From: Okapia johnstoni
Lineage: Eukaryota > Chordata > Mammalia > Artiodactyla > Giraffidae
Direction of reading: 5' to 3'
Assembly (NCBI GenBank): GCA_024291935.2
Contig: CM044306.1
Location: 23,023,501 to 23,087,500 of the forward strand
Length of the DNA stretch: 64,000 bases
Made by a program: the position numbers and the translations under genes. This document shows positions 23,510-33,458 of this stretch, in pieces (position 1 is the stretch's first letter; the number at the start of each line of letters is the position of its first letter). The notes below the pieces were generated by a model. That model saw only the letters and a program-made list of their open reading frames with translations. It did no database searches and had not been told where the DNA came from.

Positions 23510-23610
23510 ATCGTGGATCAAGCACACACAGTTTCTGGATGAATCTTCACAACAAACCCTAAGGTTGGTCTTATTATTACTCCATTTTAGGAAGTGAAGG
23601 TTACGGCTAC
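23510..23610 (+). repeat. MIR SINE fragment
   Basis: 'GATGAATCTTCACAACAAAC', 'CTAAGGTTGGTCTTATTATT' and 'ACTCCATTTTAG' resemble the MIR core. Confidence 0.5.
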
Positions 23611-23756
23611 ATTTCCCAGCCTCCCTTTGGGCCAAAGGCAGAATCACTGTTTGATAGACAGCAGGGGGTGCCCACTGTGGACAAGGCTCTGGGCACTTGA
23701 GGGAAGGGTCAGTGGACAAACGCCTGGCCCTCTCTTGGGATGACATTTTAAAAGTG

Positions 23757-23882
23757 TTTTATTTATTTACTGATTTATTTGGTCACAAAGTATGTGGGAT
23801 CTTAGTTCCCCGACCAGGGATCAAACCCATACTCCCTCCTTTGGAAGTGTGAAGTCTTAGCCCCTGGACCACCAGAAGTCCC
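23757..23882 (-). repeat. CHR-type SINE
   Basis: T/A-rich head, 'GGGATCTTAGTTCCCCGACC' and 'CTGGACCACCAGAAGTCCC' mark a reverse-oriented copy. Confidence 0.88.
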
Positions 23883-24004
23883 AAAACACCTGTCTTGAGG
23901 AGTGTTCAGTCTGGAGGAGGGCACTGATGATCTGAGAGAAAAGTCAGATTGTACTTGAAAAAACAGTGGTTTCCTGATTCCTGATGCCAACATCCCAGTG
24001 GTAC

Positions 24005-24467
24005 TGTTGCAGGAAGGGGGACCCCTTCCAGGGCCCAAAACTGGGCTCTTGTCTAATGCTTGGAAATGAATTGTCCGAGGAGACACATGTGATGACAAAG
24101 CAAGAGATTTTATTGGGAAAGGGCACCCGGGTGGAGAGCAGTAGGGTAAGGGAACCCAAGAGAACAGCTCTGCCGCGTGGCTCACAGTCTTGGGTTTTAT
24201 GGTGATGGGATTAGTTTCCAGGTGGTCTTTGGCCAATCATTCTAATTCAGAGTCTTTTCCTGGTGGCGCACGCATTGCTCAGCCAAGATGGATGCTAGCA
24301 AGAGGGATTCTGGGAAGTGGATGGATACGCGGTGTCTCCTTTTGACCTTTCTCAAACTCTTCCATTGGTGGTGGCTTAGAATCTCCTGTCATAAAACAAC
24401 TCATGCGAATGGTTACTATGGTGCCTGACCAGGGTGGGCGGTTTCAATCAGTGTGCTTCCCCTAACA
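24005..24467 (-). mobile_element. Solo retroviral LTR with 4-bp TSD
   Basis: A 463-bp element that begins TG and ends CA on the minus strand. It has a minus-strand polyadenylation signal AATAAA (24114-24109). The four-base sequence GTAC flanks it on both sides (24001-24004 and 24468-24471), the pattern of retroviral integration. No internal proviral sequence or second LTR is present, so it is a solo LTR left by LTR-LTR recombination. It is not the same LTR as that of the provirus at 30900. Exact family not assigned; class I is suggested by the TSD length. Confidence 0.8.
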
Positions 24468-24471
24468 GTAC

Positions 24472-25194
24472 CAGCCAGAGGCTTCCATGTCTGTGTCCAG
24501 GTCCCAGGTGTTAGCCTAGCTCCCTGCCGACCCTATCCCCGGAATAAACAGATTTGGGATTCCTCTTCTCTGAGGACAAGAGAAAACCCCTTTCCAAGGC
24601 TGAAGAATTCTTGTGAAACACAAAGACCTTCTGACTTCCATGGCTGCAGGCCTCCCTTGAAGGAAGAACATTCTCCCACCTGGAAGAAGGGAGATGGCTA
24701 GGATGAACTCTGAAGGCATCTTGGACTTCCGTCCCATCCCATTTCCTCTTCTTCGTCCTGGCCAAGCTCTGAGGATTATGACAGTCCTCAGTGTGGGCAA
24801 TAAAAAGTGCCTAATTGGTTGCTGTCCAGCTGAGGCTGCTCCCTGTTCCCCTGGTGGGGGCGGGAAACCGGCTGAGTTAGTTTCACTTTTGTTATTGTAG
24901 CCTCCCCCTGGTTGCTGGGTGCTAGCGGAAGCAGGGCACCCAGTGGGAGTCAGCAGCTAGTACATGATACTGCTTCTGCAGTAGGCATCCCCAGGGAGGC
25001 AAAGGGCCCCAGAGAGGACCAGAATGTTAGGTAGGCCACACTGCTCCTAACCTGGGAAAGAGGACACCACTCCCTAGCTTCTGTGGGAGTCAGGAGGAGT
25101 GCAGGCATGCTCTCTGCTCTGGCCTCAGCCGCAACACCTTTGCTTCTGCAGTAGAGGGCAGGGGAGGAGGACACAGGCTCCAAAGCCAGGCTGC
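24472..25194. other. Intergenic, no gene seen
   Basis: Unique sequence; no gene or repeat named. Confidence 0.5.
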
Positions 25195-25345
25195 ACCTGA
25201 CTGTGCCATTATCCAGCTGCTGATTCTGGGCAGGTTACTTAAGCTCACTGTGCCTCAGCTTTCTCATCTAGAAAGTGGGGCTAAGCACATACAAAGCACT
25301 TAGAGCAGTCCCTGGCATGTAATAAGTGTTGAATGATTGTAGCCA
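25195..25345 (-). repeat. MIR-family SINE
   Basis: 'GCAGGTTACTTAAGCTCACT', 'GTGCCTCAGCTTTCTCATCT' and 'AATAAGTGTTGAATGA' are MIR text. Confidence 0.7.
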
Positions 25346-25632
25346 CTAGCACTGTCCTAGCCTGGCGATGGGAGTAAAGAGATGGGATGTAAGTCAGGCT
25401 GAATTTCCACATGGGGGGAAAGGGGAGGGGTGGGTGAGATGATTTCTGGGGCAGAGAAGCTGGGTTTCCCAAGGGTTTCTCTGAGATTGCCCATGCTGAA
25501 CACAGTTCTCCTTGCTTCCTCTTGGAGATAATGGACCTGACCTGTCTACCTGGGTCTTAGCCAGAGACTGCATAGTCACCATGCTGGATGGGCTTCTTCT
25601 CTTCCCATTTTGAGGGCAACCCTTCTAAGCTT

Positions 25633-25848
25633 AGGACTTCCCTGTGGCTCAAATGGTAAAGAATCTGTCTGCAGTACAGGAGACCCAGGTTCGATCCCTG
25701 GGTCAGGAAGATCCCCTGGAGTAGGAAATGGCAACCCACTTCAGTATTCTTGCCGAAATAATCCCTATGCACAGAGGAGCCTGGCAGGCTACAGTCCATG
25801 TGGTTGCAAAGAGTCAGACACTGAGCGACTAACATTTGCACTTACTTG
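25633..25848 (+). repeat. Bov-tA SINE with 11-bp TSD
   Basis: Contains 'GACTTCCCTGTGGCTCAAAT' and 'GGTTCGATCCCTGGGTCAGG' and is flanked by the perfect direct repeat CTTCTAAGCTT at 25622-25632 and 25849-25859. Confidence 0.95.
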
Positions 25849-25859
25849 CTTCTAAGCTT

Positions 25860-27450
25860 GGGCCAGAGAGCCCTGAAAGCCAGGAGGGTCAGTGAGACCC
25901 CAGGATGGGAGATCCTCTGCCGTAGAGGCTGTGTTCAGCTTCTCCCACCCCTCTCTCCCAACGCCCACCTTGCTTCTCCTGACCTTCAGCAGGAAGGCCA
26001 TTCCTCTCTTCCTACCTCTGATTCCAGGAAGGGCAGAGCCAAGCACAGGCTCCTCACATACCTGGCAAACCTGCCGCCCAGGCTGCATCCTCTCCCTCTG
26101 GGAGTCTTCGAACAGACAGTTCCCTCCTCTGGGAAACACCCTGCACCCTCTGCGGCTCTCATCTTGTCCTTCCTGAGCCCCTCCTGTGCCGGACACAAGC
26201 CCATCCCTTCCTTGCCTGTCCCCGCCCTGAGACTCCCCTCGGCCAACTCTTGCCCACTCAGAACTTTTTCTGCCTCCTCCCCATCCCCTGCTGCTGCTCT
26301 GGGTCTGCTGTCTCTTGGGGTGGGGGGATGCTTATGGGTAGGGGGTGGAGTGGGAGCCACGCTGCTAGCCCCTGGGGGGCAGCTGAGATTTATGGGACTG
26401 GATTTTTACAGGCTGGGGAGAGGCCCCAGGCAGGAGCTGTGGAGCCTGACTGAGGAGCAAATGCATAAAACTTCCAAACATGAAAGTCTCAGCTGCAGCC
26501 TCCCCCCACCCCCCAGGCCTGTGGGTGGTGAGAGATTTACAGCTCTTGCACAAGGCCTGGAGGGGACCCGGGGAAGTTGTGAGGACACTTCAGAGCCAGA
26601 GTAACTCCCCACCAAAGCCTTCACCTTTCTCCTCTAGGAAAAAAAAATTACTCACCACGAGAACAGGTTGGAGCTGCCAGAAAGATGGTTATCACTGTGG
26701 GGACCCCGCCCCACCAGGTGACTCCCAACTTCCTCCCCTACCCTGGACTCTTCTCTGCCCGCAGGTCAGGGAGAGGTGCCTGGGGCTGTGGGGGGAGGAA
26801 GAGGGGACAACCTCCAGGAGGGCCTCCCTCTGGGGACGGTGGGGCTCTTGCTCCCATGGTCCCTTTTCCCAAACAAGGAAAGGGCAACAGTGGCCTGGAA
26901 GTGGGGGCAGGAGGGTGGGTGGGTTCCCAACAATTCTGGAAGAGTCTCAACATTTGGGGAGAGCTTGCAGAGTGTGTACCTGGGGTAGGAGTCTTACCTG
27001 GAGATAAGGATGGCCCAGTAAGGACACAGAAACCATGAAAACCCCGGTGCTCAGTGACCATCTCTCAGATCAGCCAGTGAGCCAAAAAGCTGAGCTGGGA
27101 CTCTCAGGAGTGGAAGGCACTTGGCTCAGCCCCACACCCTCAGTTCTTGCCCACTCAACTCAGCTGCCAGTTTTCCCCTGGGCCAAACCTCTGGCTCCTT
27201 CCCCACCCGTGGCAGGATTATCTGTGTCTAGGGCTCCACACTGGGGGCAGTTTAGTTGGTTCAAGGGTGTATTTCGGTCTCCTCCCTGACTCTGGACTCA
27301 GCACCCCATAATCCTGGTCCCCCACATCCCCTGCACCTGTATGGAGAAGCCCTAAATTTCAGCTGGGTGGGGGAGGGGTGCACTGCAAACCACTTGAAAG
27401 GGGCCGGGTGAGCATCGTGGGACAGGTGGAGATCCAGAGCCTTTGAACTG
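25860..27450. other. Intergenic, no gene seen
   Basis: Unique GC-rich sequence. A 252-codon plus-strand frame (25846-26604) starts in the SINE flank and shows no domain; taken as chance. Confidence 0.5.
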
Positions 27451-27454
27451 GGAG

Positions 27455-27541
27455 GGGGCGGGGCTGCTGCCAGAAGGTGGAAATCCTGGGCCAGGCTGGC
27501 AGCGCCACAGGGAGAGGGATGAGAGGAAGCGCCATAAAAGG
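27455..27541 (+). promoter_or_regulatory. Candidate core promoter (GC box plus TATA/CArG box)
   Basis: A perfect GC box GGGGCGGGGC (27455-27464) lies 68 bp upstream of CCATAAAAGG (27532-27541). The latter is both a perfect CArG box (CC, six A/T, GG) and a TATA-like CATAAAAG. A start site about 25-30 bp downstream would be expected. No known gene follows, so this is a motif-based inference. Confidence 0.3.
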
Positions 27542-27635
27542 CTGACCCACCCTCTCTCCAGCCTAGCTTTCCACTCCCCGCCTCTTAGTCCAGCCTCCCA
27601 AGACCAGAGCTGGCTCTGAGACAGCCAACTGAGTA

Positions 27636-28229
27636 ATGTCTCGGGTGCCCAGCCAGGTGGACAGAGACTCACTCACTGCCAGGCCCCACCCTGAGTGGTG
27701 GGTCAGCACCCCTAGGACCAGGCTGGGGCACGGTGGGGAGGAGATGGAGGCACTGCCAGTCCAAGCAGGGCACCGCTGGAATCCAGCCCACCAGGGAAGA
27801 GGTTGGGGTGGGGAGCCCCCTATTCGGGAGAGGGTGGGGTGCAGCTGTACTGTCCTCTTGGCCTTTCTCTGGCTGGCGGGCAGGCGGGCAAGGCATGGAA
27901 AGAGGACAAACTCAAGGTCAGCGCTCCAGAAGGGAGGGGGGAATCAAAGGGGAGAGAGGGCTTTCTGCTCCCTTGGCCCCCAGCCCCTTTCAGATGACAG
28001 GCCCAAGAAGGAGTGGGTCGGGCTGGTCAGGACCTGCCTCCAGCCTGCCTTCCTTCCCAGCAGGTTGGCAAAATTACTCTCCTGGTACTGCTTTTTTTAT
28101 TTTTTGAAGCCAGATCAAAGGTGGGATCCAGCTGGGCGCTCTAGTAAAATCTCAGCAATGCGGAGCCTCGGTTTCAGTCAGGGAAACCAGGAGCTGGGGG
28201 AGGCACTGTCCCTGAGGGCTCGGGGATGA
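27636..28229 (+). other. Unproven 197-codon open frame
   Basis: An open frame starting 95 bp after the TATA/CArG-like box. The start has G at -3 but T at +4. The product would be basic and rich in Arg, Gly and Ser, with a short hydrophobic segment (CTVLLAFLWLAG, about residues 71-82) and no family resemblance that I recognise. The composition follows the GC-rich DNA around it, which is what a chance frame would do. It is listed only because of the promoter-like motifs upstream. Confidence 0.1.
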
Positions 28230-29117
28230 GACGAGAGTCAGGAGTGGAGCTGGTGGGTGGGAGCCCCGTCAGGAAGGATCAGTGACTGGAAGGATCCAGG
28301 CCAGGCTGCAGTCACCCTTGTCTCCACTGCTCTTCTCTCCAAGGAGGGACCCACCCACGTGTGACTCTCCCAGTCCCAGCATCCAAGCTAACTGGAACCT
28401 GTGTTCACATTGGCCACATGTCACTGCTCTCATCCTTGTCACTGGCTCCAGGGCATTACTTTGTAAACCAGGAAGCTCTTAGATTAGATAAACTTACTCC
28501 CTCCTGCTGCAAAAGAGAACACATTCCCCCTTTCCATTCTGAGTTCAGACTAGAAAAATGCATCTCCTTATTTCTTTGGACTCTCCTGGTCTAGCTGAGA
28601 TTCAGTCAGCCATACCAGCAGCAGCTCTCCCCTCCCTCCTTGCTGCTGTCCACAGTGTTTGCCTGTGTAGGCCAAATAACTGCCATTCTTGTTTGGGAGA
28701 CCTTTTCCTTCCCCTCCAAGGACTACCACATCTCTTCTTCTTCCTGGAGCCACACTGCCATCCTTAATATTGTGGCTGGACGGGGTTAATGGAATCCTGC
28801 ATCCATACTGGTTTTCCGGGTGAACACATCCTTGGCACTGTCAGTGGGGGACATGTTGTGCAAGCAGCCCACCCTTCTTTCCTCATGAGTCCTGAAGTCT
28901 GAAGAGGCCTGGTAGTGATTGGCATGCTGCTAGAAATGAGGTGCGTCCAACAGGACAGAGAGATTTCCCCAGAACCTTGGCTGACCATGAGCCACCCTCC
29001 TTGGTCATGACAAGGATGGCCCTCCTTATTGCCCTAGGCAACAATCCTTTACTCAGGTTCTGGCTTCTCCTAGACATTGAGGTCCCTGGCAAGGCCAATT
29101 TGGGATGGACAGTGAGA

Positions 29118-29118
<1 letters not shown>
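28230..29118. other. Intergenic, no gene seen
   Basis: Unique sequence. No gene or repeat recognised. Confidence 0.5.

Positions 29119-29173
<55 letters not shown>
29119..29173. repeat. (GT)n microsatellite
   Basis: About 27 GT units, the longest dinucleotide repeat in the window. Confidence 0.95.
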
Positions 29174-29174
<1 letters not shown>

Positions 29175-29239
29175 CCTGGGCACACACGCTTAGGTGAGTC
29201 TTGACGTAAAGGAAAGGAAGGCGAGAGTGCTACTTTCAC

Positions 29240-29365
29240 AAATTCTGCCATCACGAATGCCCTGTTGTAACCTCGGCCAACTCCCTCACCTTCTCAGGGC
29301 TTCAGTTTCTCCAACCATAAAATAGGGGGTTAATTGTCCCTCCTAGGGAAGCTAGCAGGGTTCAT
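29240..29365 (-). repeat. MIR-family SINE fragment
   Basis: 'AACTCCCTCACCTTCTCAGG', 'GCTTCAGTTTCTCCAACCAT' and 'AAAATAGGGGGTTAATTGTC' are reverse MIR text. Confidence 0.65.
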
Positions 29366-30050
29366 TGGGCAATGGCTCTGAAGTGTCTAGGAGGAAGGAG
29401 ATCTATAAATATAAGGGATCATTAGAGAGGATTGCACAGCCATTTTGTGGGCCCCAATGTTATTATTAATATTATTATGGTTATTGTTATCACCACTTCC
29501 CGAGTCTCTGCCAGCTGGGTCAGAGCTCCCAAGTGAAGAAGTCATGCTCTTGAGCCCAATGTTCCAGATAATGGCCTCAACTCAGTGCCCACTGTCCACA
29601 CTCAGGGGTTCTGGGAAACTCTCAGGAGGCTAGTGACAGAGAAGGAGATGGAGTTTTGATAGAAGGGCATTGGGGATCCAGAAGAGAAAATGCTTGCCCA
29701 GGGAACTTCACGACTGCTCTGCGTTCCTAGGGATGTTTCCAGTCTGCTCTGGGGAGTCTGGGCTCTGAGAAGCAGACATGGAGCTGTGGTCCCAAGGACA
29801 GGAAGGGTGGGGAGGGGCTGAGCGCAGGCAAGAGGCCGAGATGGAGAGAGGATGCTGTTACCACAGGCAGTAAATGTAGCTGGTTGGTAGAAAATGATTC
29901 CTTGGAGAGGCAAATGGTTCTTTTCAAGGAGTCTCTGTAGAGGCTGGAATGTGCTCTGTGTTTGGGCGAATCATGGCACAAGCCTGGCAAAGAGTGGGTA
30001 CTCAATGAATGCTTGTTAAATTGAATTTTCAAGCTTGTCTTTTTGCTCCA

Positions 30051-30089
<39 letters not shown>

Positions 30090-30894
30090 AGCATCTGCAT
30101 TTTGGAAATGCCTTGGACGCCCCCTGGTGGCAACATACAAAGGCTGAGGAGCCACCAGTGTCTTCCATCTGCTCAGAAAAGACTAAGGAAATCTGGATAA
30201 TTGAAACCATAGATGGACCTGGGAGAAAAAAAAAAAACAATGGTTCATTTAAACTAGGTCTATGTCCCATCAAATCTTTCTCTTGGCATGTAAGAGTGTC
30301 AGGAATGGTTTGAAAAGTCTGCAACTTTGATTTTTCTGTAGGTGGAAAGAGGAGAGATGAGAATGTAGAAAACCAGAGGAGGAAAAGAGAAGCAGAGGCT
30401 ACTGGGAAAATCCTTAAGGTAGAACAAGCAGCCTGTAGAAGGCTGAGTTGGCTGAGACTCTTCAAAAATAACAATAAAGCTTGGGTTGTAGTGATGAGTG
30501 AGGATCAACAGATGGTCAAGTGCTGGGACATTGATATTCTTCTAATTTCTGGACATCCAACAGCAGCTGCATCAGATGGTTCCTTTCACAAGAGGTCCCA
30601 GAAGGAATATGGAGCTTCTTGAGGGCAAAGACTGTGGTTCTGCAACCATTCCTCCCTCCCTCTGGTGCCCTCGGCATCCTTGGGAATAGATGCTCACTAT
30701 CTGGTACTGATGAATCAGATGGGGGCAACCACATGCAGAAAAGAAGGAAAAGGAAAATGTCGGGAAGCAGGAAAAACATGGGGAAATGAAGTGGGAATGG
30801 GGTTACGAGACAGAGAGGGAAGGAGAAATGAAGTGGAGGTGGAGGAAGCCGGGACTGGAAGAGAAAGAGGTAAGTACATGAAAAATGTTAAAAG
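29366..30894. other. Intergenic, no gene seen
   Basis: Unique sequence with a 32-base A tract at 30056-30087 and a shorter one near 30226-30237. The left flank of the provirus. Confidence 0.5.
30056..30087. repeat. Poly(A) tract
   Basis: Thirty-two consecutive A. The text before it ('ACTCAATGAATGCTTGTTAA', about 30000-30019) resembles a MIR/L2 tail rather than a gene. Confidence 0.9.
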
Positions 30895-30899
30895 GATGC
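30895..30899. repeat. Proviral target-site duplication, left copy
   Basis: GATGC directly before the TG of the LTR; matches 39267-39271. Confidence 0.85.
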
Positions 30900-31297
30900 T
30901 GTAAGGTATAGTTTGGGCCGAGGCAGAAAAGGAGAGATGACCTCAATGGAGGTAGGTTACCTTTATTCAGGCAAGGAGGGGCGACAGTTGGCCTAACGAC
31001 CAGGCTGAGTGCGAGAGGGATCAGGGAGGCTTCATATTTAAAGGGAGGTTTGTGGGAGCGATAAGGGAAACGTTAGTCAGGCAGGATGTTTTGGGTAATC
31101 CTTAGTTGAGATGGCATTTGTAGTTGAACAGGGGGTGGGAAGTTTCAGGCAGGGGGTGATAAGCCCCAGGTGGATGCAACCGGCCTGAAGCATCAGGGTG
31201 GGACTTAAAGTTCGGTTTTGTTTTCCCCCAAGTTAGATGATTCAGCCAAGGGCCTTTGAGACCGTTGTTTTCTTTTCTAGGCCCAAGGACTCTTTCA
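30900..31297 (-). mobile_element. 3' LTR of the provirus
   Basis: 398 bp, TG...CA. On the minus strand it shows a TATA-like TTTAAATA (within 31034-31043) and the polyadenylation signal AATAAA (30967-30962). It lacks the 20-bp tract present in the 5' LTR at 39123-39142. The adjoining polypurine tract is degenerate. Confidence 0.9.
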
Positions 31298-31354
31298 TTC
31301 CAGACCCTGAAATCATAAAAAATGGGAAAAAGGGCGCCGTATCTCTCTGGCTAC

Positions 31355-33139
31355 TTCCTGCTGGATAGGGGTGACAGTTCTGGGTCTGGAACAGAGGATC
31401 GTCCTAGGGCCCAGGGTCTCCTTTTCGTGAGTTCAGGGTGAGGCTCTCGAGAAGAATGGACTTGACCTGGTCTTGAGAGATGACCCGAATCTGTTCTTGA
31501 AGAAACCTTTGAAAGAGATTGAAGAGACAGGGTCCAAATAAGAGGAATTAAATAAGTACCAATCGTCCCAAGAAAGGGAGCAACCAAGGGAGGGCCAGTT
31601 GGAACAGGTTTTGGGGAGTGTAAAGGTTTTGTAACTCTTTTCTGTGGCGTTCGATTCTGTCTCTAAGTTCTTCGACTCTGCCCTGGACTATGCCCGTTTC
31701 ATTAATAAAATAGCAGCAGTTCTCTCCTAGCAAAAGGCAGGTCCCTCCCTCTTCCGTGGTGAGAAGGTCCAGGGCTCGCCTATTTTGTAGGGCCACAGAA
31801 GCTAATGAGTTAATTTGTCTTTGGACAGAAATGAAGGCCTTCTCTACCTGCTCCATATCCTCATTAAGTTCTTGGGACAGCTTGTAGTAGAAATGGGCCG
31901 AGGTCGAGATGTCCCCGGTCCTGGTGCCTAGGGCTGCTGCTATGCCGGTCCCAATCAGGAGCGGGGCTATGACAGCTTGTTTTTTTCTGTGTGGGAAAGT
32001 TCCCCTTGGGGGTAGACTATTTGTTCTATCTCTTCTTCTTTGAGGAATGTTAGACCTGGGGTCAGGAAGACCAAGATGCAAGGTCCAGGGGGGTCGAGGG
32101 GGAGACATGAATATGCACAGGTCCCTCAGAGAATGAAGATTCCCGGGTTGGTGCAATTATTTGTGCTGCTCCAGAGAACCCAAGCGGAACAGAAGGAGGG
32201 AGCGGAGTTTGTAAGACCAGTGTAGTTGGGACTAGAGTAGTTGATACAGGTTGGGTTTGAAGAGGCTGAGAGGAGGACATTGTCAGAGACTGGCCCAATG
32301 AGTTGTGTAGTCTTTTGTTGGGGAGGGGAGGTATAGTTGCCCTGTGACAACCAGGCTGAGGGTAAGGGAATTGCTATGTGTGGTGAGAGAGATAGTGACA
32401 TGCATATCCAACACTGGGATGTGTGTTGCGTGTACTGGAAGAATTCGAAAGAAGAGTTGAGAAGGCGGGTAAGGTGTTGGTTGTCAGAGGGAGGTTTTAG
32501 GAGAGGCCGTAACTGGGAAAGGAGGTCTAGGCGTTTATAAGGCTCAGGGGTTGCCTGTAACCGGGAAATTATGTTCTTTATGACTTGTTCTTGTTTCTTT
32601 TCCCGATATTAATCTAGTACCCCACTCCCGTCTGAGTATCCCCAGTGGGTAATGGGATAGAAACATATGTTTCTTCCATTTGGCTTATGGCAGGTGCTCA
32701 CGAAACTCCCTCTCTTCTGTACTTTAACAGTGAATAGGGATTTGGACTTCCGCCCCCGCCAAGGTTCATGGTGCATGGTCTTGGAGCCATATTATAACAT
32801 GTGGAATGACATAGGAATAAGTTTCTGAGCAGGGACAGGGACTAGCCAGAAGGCAGGGGAGTGTAGCAAGGATAAGAAACAGAGGAGTCATGGGTCTGTT
32901 AGTTAGGCAGTGCAGAGGAAATAGCACCCTAGGAGTAGAACACAGCTAACAATGTAGGCGATACCGACGAGACGAAGGATCGGTGACCAGTCTTGAGGGG
33001 AGACAGTTACTGGGCCCATAGCAAGGACTAAGATTAAGAGTGCAGTTATAGTTAGAGAGACGGGGAGAGGCCAGTCAGGGCAAGAGGTGGAAGGCCCCAA
33101 GTTGGTGGTTGCTTGAATCTGAGGAGGAACAGTGTTCAT
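31355..33139 (-). pseudogene. env pseudogene (surface and transmembrane subunits)
   Basis: Remnant of the viral envelope glycoprotein gene, which in an intact virus is cleaved into a receptor-binding surface subunit and a membrane-fusing transmembrane subunit. The best-kept part is the transmembrane subunit (32156-31548). It shows a basic stretch before a hydrophobic segment, a heptad-rich region, a class I-type conserved segment and the CX6CC cysteine motif typical of gammaretroviral envelopes. The open frame ends near 31548 and the membrane-anchor continuation lies in another frame (31587-31351), so there is a frameshift there. The surface subunit (about 33139-32160) has an initial hydrophobic region (33139-32903) followed by stops. 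The gene is inactive as it stands; no claim is made about domestication. Confidence 0.85.
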
Positions 33140-33458
33140 GTATGAGTAAAGAAATCAATTTCGTCTGGACTTAGGTTGTAGAAGGTCCCCTGGAGCCACG
33201 GATGAGACACTGGCATGGTCAGATCTTCAAAGGAGGTTCCGGTTGGGCCGCTGGTCCAGAGGTCTTGCAGTAGTTGGGCTGGGAACAGTTGTAGGTTAAG
33301 GAGTGTCCAGGTCATTCAGTGTCCTCTTGGATGGTTGACAGGGGTTGTCACTGGGTGATTTTTAAGGAGGTGGGTCCTGTGAGGGAGACCTGACAGGTGT
33401 CAGTTAAGGAGGGTAGCGCAGGATCGGAGGTGACCTGTTTTAGGTGAGAGAGGTGTAC

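Noticed and set aside
25846..26604. 252-codon plus-strand frame
   Set aside because: Starts in a SINE flank; low-complexity Pro/Ser/Leu composition and no family resemblance.
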